Assembly (NCBI GenBank): GCA_021848375.1 | Contig: JAJZUR010000064.1 | Span: 1 to 8,319 of the forward strand | DNA length: 8,319 bases | Reading direction: 5' to 3' | From: Pseudomonadota bacterium | Lineage (GTDB): Bacteria; Pseudomonadota; Gammaproteobacteria; UBA6186; Azoamicaceae | Shown: one piece after another, positions 4,948-8,319 of the stretch | How positions within the stretch are numbered: the stretch's first letter is position 1 | How the letters are laid out: the number at the start of each line of letters is the position of its first letter | Notes under the pieces: generated by a model | Database searches by the model: none | Told to the model about the DNA's origin: nothing | What the model saw: the letters and a program-made list of their open reading frames with translations, nothing else | Made by a program: the position numbers and the translations under genes

Positions 4948-4988
4948 GCAGATACACTTAAAGAAGGCTCGAAAAAGCCTCCGGGATA

Positions 4989-5300
4989 ATGGTCATGAGC
5001 AGTTTATTCGATACCACAAAGGCAGAAGTATCGCTTTACGAAGCAATACTGGCACTCAAATCTGCTGAGGAATGCGCCTCATTCTTTCATGATCTCTGCA
5101 CCCCAGCAGAAAACATGGCCATGCGCGAACGCTGGCGAGTTGCCCAACTGTTAAATCAACGCCAACTCTCCTATCGTGAAATTCATCAAAAAACCGGGGT
5201 GAGCCTCGCTACCATTGGGCGTGTAGCGAGATTTTTAACACAAGAGCATTATCACGGCTATCGGCTGGTACTCGATAGAATCCAGCAAGAGGGTAAATAA
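4989..5300 (+). CDS. trpR: TrpR-family transcriptional repressor
   Basis: This is a small helix-turn-helix repressor of the TrpR/YerC superfamily, expected to bind DNA as a dimer with tryptophan as corepressor. From the first ATG it has 103 residues; the ATG at 4995 (101 residues) is likelier because GGGA sits 8 bases before it. Against E. coli TrpR (108 residues), the CTPAE block aligns with LTPDE (Thr44). RWRVAQLL aligns with RVRIVEELL, keeping the Arg54 equivalent, and LATIGR aligns with IATITR, keeping the equivalents of Thr81 and Arg84. The two arginines sandwich the indole ring in E. coli. Gly85 and Ser88 equivalents are Val and Phe, so ligand affinity may differ. The helix-turn-helix is about residues 60-83. 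The next gene starts 1 base after the stop. A YerC-like regulator with another ligand is the alternative. Confidence 0.8.
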   Translation: MVMSSLFDTTKAEVSLYEAILALKSAEECASFFHDLCTPAENMAMRERWRVAQLLNQRQLSYREIHQKTGVSLATIGRVARFLTQEHYHGYRLVLDRIQQEGK

Positions 5301-5301
5301 T

Positions 5302-6282
5302 ATGTCATTTTATTCTAAATTAAAGTGGTTAACGCTATCGTCCCTTGGGATAATGGCTTTTTTTGCCGTGGATCTGAGTCTGTCTGCCCCTAAAAAAGTG
5401 ACCCGAATCGCTATCATACAGATTGTCGAACATTTAGCCTTAAACCAAACCCGTCAGGGGATAATGGATACTTTAAAAGATCATGCGATTCAAATTGATT
5501 ATCAATCAGCCCAGGGTAACAGTGCACTAGCCACTCAAATCGCACAGCAATTTGTAGGTTCCTCTCCTGCCGTTTTGGTTGGTATAGGAACCACAGCTTC
5601 TCAGGCGCTCATTTCTGCTGATCAATATCGCAAGATCCCAATTGTCTTTAGCTCGGTAACCGATCCCGTTGGCTCAAAGATCGTACAAAATCTGAAACAT
5701 CCAGACGGAATTGTCACAGGGGTATCCAATTTTATTGATCCCGCGTTGCAATTTGATTTTATGAAAAAACTAATGCCAACGCTGACACGTGTGGGTATTA
5801 TTTATAACGCAGGCGAAGCAAATTCAGTTGCCCTTGTCGAACAAATGAAAAAAATCGCCAAAGAAAAAAATCTCATCCTTCGACTCGCAACGGCAAATAC
5901 CAGCGTCGATGTTGTTGAAGCCACACACAAACTTATCCCTGAAGTTCAAGCGATTTTTATTAATAATGATAATACTGCTTTATCCGCTTTTGATTCTATT
6001 ATCAAGATTAGTACCAAAGATAAAATTCCGGTATTTTGCAGTGATATTGACATGATTGATCGCGGCGCATTCGCCGCGCTCGGTCCTAACCAATATGCAA
6101 TCGGTAGACAAACTGGACAATTAATATTGGCCATTTTAAAGGGAGACAAGCCGAGTGCCCTTCCCATTCTATTTCCTGACAAAACAGTCATGCGCTTTAA
6201 TCTGGAACAAGCCAAAAAACTCGGCATTACGATTCCGGATACGCTTTTACAATCACAGCAAACTGAGACAAACCAATCATGA
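5302..6282 (+). CDS. ABC importer periplasmic binding protein, predicted tryptophan-binding (TrpX-like)
   Basis: This solute-binding protein of the ABC_sub_bind family (PF04392 type) should capture substrate in the periplasm and present it to the permease. Its 326 residues start with a signal peptide: lysines at 6 and 8, a hydrophobic core at about 9-27, and probable cleavage after Ala29 (SLSA/PKK). There is no lipobox cysteine. Family landmarks are IVEHLALNQTRQGI (41-54), SSVTDPVGSKIV (117-128), GIVTGVSNFID (136-146) and CSDIDMIDRGAFAALG (246-261). The ATG lies 1 base after the trpR stop, and its ribosome binding site GAGGG (5289-5293) lies inside trpR. The end overlaps the permease start as ATGA. 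Relatives in Gram-positive bacteria are predicted to carry tryptophan (TrpX). Substrate is inferred from the repressor and operator. Confidence 0.85.
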   Translation: MSFYSKLKWLTLSSLGIMAFFAVDLSLSAPKKVTRIAIIQIVEHLALNQTRQGIMDTLKDHAIQIDYQSAQGNSALATQIAQQFVGSSPAVLVGIGTTASQALISADQYRKIPIVFSSVTDPVGSKIVQNLKHPDGIVTGVSNFIDPALQFDFMKKLMPTLTRVGIIYNAGEANSVALVEQMKKIAKEKNLILRLATANTSVDVVEATHKLIPEVQAIFINNDNTALSAFDSIIKISTKDKIPVFCSDIDMIDRGAFAALGPNQYAIGRQTGQLILAILKGDKPSALPILFPDKTVMRFNLEQAKKLGITIPDTLLQSQQTETNQS

Positions 6283-7160
6283 ACATGATCCAATTTTTAG
6301 GCGCCGTACAGATGGGTCTAATATATGCCCTAGTCACCTTAGGCGTGTATCTTACTTTTCGGTCCATTAATTTTCCAGATCTGACCATCGATGGTTCTTT
6401 TCCCTTGGGCGCCGCCGTTGCTGCATCCTTAATCGTCAGCGACGTTAATCCCTTTACCGCAACGCTTATTGCAACGTTAGCCGGCGCCCTCGCTGGATTT
6501 GTGACTGGATATTTACACGTGCGTTGGAAAATTTTAGGGCTGCTCGCCGGAATTTTAACCATGACCGCGTTATATTCTATTAATTTGCGCATCATGGGAC
6601 GCCCCAATATTGCTCTATTAACTGAACCAACGGTCTTTAGCTTTCTCACGGGTTCAAATGGGATCCTCTATGGCATTGGCGCCATTGTGCTCGTTATCGG
6701 CTATCTTCTCTATCGATTTTTGACAAGCCAATTTGGATTAGCCCTACGAGCAACCGGTAATAATATGCGAGTCAGTCCCTCTTATGGTATTAATGTTGGC
6801 TTTATGATCCTAATTGGTCTTGGTGTGAGCAATGGTCTTGTTGCGCTTGCAGGCGCTTTATTTGCGCAAGCGCATGGCTTCGCCGATATCTCGATGGGCA
6901 GTCTTACGCTTGTCACGGGGCTTGCTTCGGTTATCGTGGGAGAAAGTCTATTTCATAGCAACCATATGGCCATTGTCGTCATCAGTTGTATTTTAGGTTC
7001 TATTTTATATCGTTTAGCCATTATGTTAGCCTTAAATTCACAAATTGCAGGACTCCAAGCCTCCGATCTTAATCTTATTACCTCAGTCTTAATCATCATG
7101 GCGATGCTCATTCCACAAATCCGACAAAAATTTCCGCTAAAATCAAGGCGGTCCTTATGA
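6279..7160 (+). CDS. ABC importer permease, predicted tryptophan transport (TrpY-like)
   Basis: This inner-membrane subunit of the importer belongs to the branched-chain amino-acid/ribose permease type (PF02653 type). The 293 residues are highly hydrophobic, with about eight or nine predicted helices (for example 4-25, 58-80, 128-147, 172-196, 204-222, 228-250, 264-280). The conserved segment after the first helix, LTFRSINFPDLTIDGSFPLG (25-44), is characteristic of permeases paired with PF04392 binding proteins. The loop at about 153-172 (LALRATGNNMRVSPSYG) is the likely contact with the ATPase. The start overlaps the binding-protein stop by 4 bases (ATGA); an in-frame ATG two codons later is an alternative. 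The end overlaps the ATPase start by 4 bases. Function is secure as a permease; the substrate is inferred. Confidence 0.87.
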   Translation: MNMIQFLGAVQMGLIYALVTLGVYLTFRSINFPDLTIDGSFPLGAAVAASLIVSDVNPFTATLIATLAGALAGFVTGYLHVRWKILGLLAGILTMTALYSINLRIMGRPNIALLTEPTVFSFLTGSNGILYGIGAIVLVIGYLLYRFLTSQFGLALRATGNNMRVSPSYGINVGFMILIGLGVSNGLVALAGALFAQAHGFADISMGSLTLVTGLASVIVGESLFHSNHMAIVVISCILGSILYRLAIMLALNSQIAGLQASDLNLITSVLIIMAMLIPQIRQKFPLKSRRSL

Positions 7161-7903
7161 TTGAACTGAAAGACATTTGTGTAACCTTTGCTAAAGGAAC
7201 CCCCTTACAAAACACGATTTTTGATCATTTTAATCTACAGATAAATACCGGTGAATTTGTGACTGTCATTGGTGGGAATGGAGCCGGAAAATCTACCCTC
7301 ATGAATATTATATCGGGTGAATTGCTGGCGGACGCAGGGAGCATTACTTTAGACAATATGAATGTATCCCATTGGTTAGCACATCAACGCGCAAAATTAA
7401 TTAGTCGCGTATTTCAAGATCCTTTGCTCGGCAGTTATGCCGATCTTTCTATTGAAGAAAACTTAAGCCTCGCCTATTCACGCGGCAAACCCCGCACTCT
7501 CTGCCCAGCCGTTACTGAAGCAACTCGCAGCATCTTTCGCGAAAACCTACAACACATCGGCATTGGTTTAGAAGATCGTTTAACGGATAAGATGGGTTCT
7601 CTTTCAGGCGGACAACGCCAAGCGGTAAGCCTCGTTATGGCTACTTTACGCCCCTCTAAAATATTATTATTAGACGAACATACGGCAGCGCTTGATCCTA
7701 AAATGGAACGCCTTATTCTTAGTTTAACTCAAAAATTAATTACCGAAAAAAAATTAACTGCTTTAATGATTACGCATTCTATGTCCCAAGCACTAGAGTA
7801 TGGCAACCGTACGCTAGTGATGCATCACGGCAATATCGTAAAAGATTTAATTGGATCAGAGCGAGATCATTTAAAGGCAACAGATTTAGTCGAGTTTTTC
7901 TAA
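7157..7903 (+). CDS. ABC importer ATPase, predicted tryptophan transport (TrpZ-like)
   Basis: This cytoplasmic ATP-hydrolysing subunit powers the importer. All ABC motifs are intact in 248 residues: Walker A GGNGAGKST (39-47), Q-loop FQDP (86-89), signature LSGGQRQ (149-155), Walker B KILLLDE (168-174) with catalytic Glu174, D-loop ALDP (178-181) and H-loop His207 in MITHSM. The start overlaps the permease stop as ATGA, so all three transporter subunits should be translationally coupled. It closes the operon. Its last 18 bases overlap the 3' end of a convergent gene, and no intrinsic terminator follows: the T8 run at 7925-7932 has no GC stem before it. Confidence 0.92.
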   Translation: MIELKDICVTFAKGTPLQNTIFDHFNLQINTGEFVTVIGGNGAGKSTLMNIISGELLADAGSITLDNMNVSHWLAHQRAKLISRVFQDPLLGSYADLSIEENLSLAYSRGKPRTLCPAVTEATRSIFRENLQHIGIGLEDRLTDKMGSLSGGQRQAVSLVMATLRPSKILLLDEHTAALDPKMERLILSLTQKLITEKKLTALMITHSMSQALEYGNRTLVMHHGNIVKDLIGSERDHLKATDLVEFF

Positions 7904-8319
7904 ATTCGATGATACCCTGCACTGTTTTTTTTCGACAGGCTCTTTGATGGAGGTGTCATCCGATGCATCCCGCCCTCTTTTTCTGTTTACTGCTTGTTTA
8001 GCTTCTCCTCGCCCAATTAAATAGTTCCATAACCACATAATACCAGCAGGAATGTAATTTTCTTTAGGCGCAGCATTGATAGTTTCTATGGCTTTTGCCT
8101 TTTTTTCAGGATTCCGAATATTTTCCACCACTTTTACGCCATCATCCTTTATTTGCCTTAAAACAGGATCAATCCCATATGATTGAAAAATGAGGGTCAC
8201 ATTTATATGACTTAATTCAGGATCTAATCTTCGTCCCGCCTCTGCTTCGCTGATTATTTCGCCGTTATTGGAGTCAAGAACCAAGCCAATCCTTCTTTTT
8301 AATTTATTCTCTATAGGTT
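7886..8319 (-). CDS. Unrecognised protein, C-terminal part; probably cut by the right edge
   Basis: The minus-strand frame ending with TAA at 7886-7888 is open to the window edge, reading PIENKLKRRIG and then LVLDSNNGEIISEAEAGRRL. It therefore probably starts outside the window. A TTG at 8282-8284 with AAGGA 5 bases upstream could instead start a 132-residue protein. I recognise no domain. The visible part has charged helical segments (DPVLRQIKDDGVKVVENIRN; PEKKAKAIETINAAPKEN), one aromatic hydrophobic patch (AGIMWLWNYLIG) too short for a confident membrane helix, and a polar basic tail with NRKRGRD and EKKQCR clusters. An A8 run encodes the second cluster. It converges on the importer operon and overlaps the ATPase gene by 18 bases. 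The non-repetitive, protein-like composition argues it is real. An effector is possible but unproven. Confidence 0.6.
   Translation of the reverse strand, partial: PIENKLKRRIGLVLDSNNGEIISEAEAGRRLDPELSHINVTLIFQSYGIDPVLRQIKDDGVKVVENIRNPEKKAKAIETINAAPKENYIPAGIMWLWNYLIGRGEAKQAVNRKRGRDASDDTSIKEPVEKKQCRVSSNLEKLD

Larger units (their letters stand above)
4861..4988. other. Control region ahead of the tryptophan operon
   Basis: This 128-base gap holds an A7 run just after the hypothetical gene, three copies of CCCTT (between about 4879 and 4899), the promoter/operator (4912-4947) and a small leader hairpin: AGGCT 4965-4969 paired with AGCCT 4976-4980. The hairpin is not followed by a T-run, so it is not an intrinsic terminator. 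No T-box or known riboswitch was recognised. Confidence 0.4.

Noticed and set aside
4965..4980. Leader hairpin as an intrinsic terminator or attenuator
   Set aside because: The stem is only 5 bp and is followed by CCGGGATAAT rather than a T-run.
4946..5068. Upstream ATG frame of 40 codons overlapping the repressor start, considered as an attenuator leader peptide
   Set aside because: It has no ribosome binding site and no tryptophan codon, and it runs into the repressor gene in another frame. There is no sign of attenuation.
5946..6293. Minus-strand frame opposite the end of the binding-protein gene (115 codons)
   Set aside because: It is fully covered by a secure gene on the plus strand, shows no recognisable domain, and is explained as an antisense shadow.
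6227..6649. Long minus-strand frame antisense to the permease gene (140 codons)
   Set aside because: It lies opposite a well-supported permease gene and its product matches no family. It is a by-product of the permease codon pattern.
7904..7935. T8 run after the ATPase gene as an intrinsic terminator
   Set aside because: No GC-rich stem precedes it. The only nearby pairing is ATTTAG/CTAAAT across 7884-7905, which is AT-rich and lies 20 bases before the T-run. The tract is also coding on the other strand.

Overview
The window looks like chromosomal DNA of a gammaproteobacterium, AT-leaning by eye. The best fit is the Legionellales (Legionella/Coxiella-like). The basis is the rpmF-plsX-fabH order, a two-domain NfuA, a small protein resembling a Coxiella-named family, and a TrpR-like gene heading an ABC importer operon. 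The taxonomic call is an inference from gene content, not from a database search.

Left part (1-2570). A minus-strand lipid unit runs rpmF (ribosomal protein bL32), plsX (acyl-phosphate synthesis for phospholipids), fabH (initiation of fatty-acid synthesis). plsX and fabH overlap by 4 bases, and a promoter is visible upstream of rpmF. Beyond fabH, where fabD is often found, the minus strand instead carries the first 31 codons of a HigB/RelE-like (Gp49 family) toxin gene cut by the window edge. Upstream of rpmF, the place usually held by yceD is taken by a divergent oxidoreductase.

Middle (2573-4860). A plus-strand FAD/NAD(P) oxidoreductase of the ferredoxin reductase type converges on a minus-strand set: nfuA (Fe-S carrier), a 67-codon gene, and a 36-codon single-pass membrane protein gene that is easy to miss because of its size. 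Divergent from nfuA is a glutamine-rich protein of unknown function with its own promoter and two possible starts.

Right part (4861-8319). A tightly coupled plus-strand operon encodes a TrpR-family repressor, a periplasmic binding protein, a permease and an ATPase of the ABC family that includes the predicted tryptophan importers (TrpXYZ-like). Its promoter overlaps a sequence matching 14 of 18 positions of the symmetrical E. coli TrpR operator, with one half-site exact. The simplest reading is a self-regulated tryptophan uptake operon: when tryptophan is plentiful, the repressor would shut off both itself and the importer. This is the most interesting system in the window. An unrecognised minus-strand gene with basic C-terminal clusters converges on the operon, overlaps its last codons by 18 bases, and remains open to the right edge.

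No rRNA, tRNA, CRISPR array, insertion sequence or convincing intrinsic terminator was seen. No gene-free stretch exceeds 200 bases.
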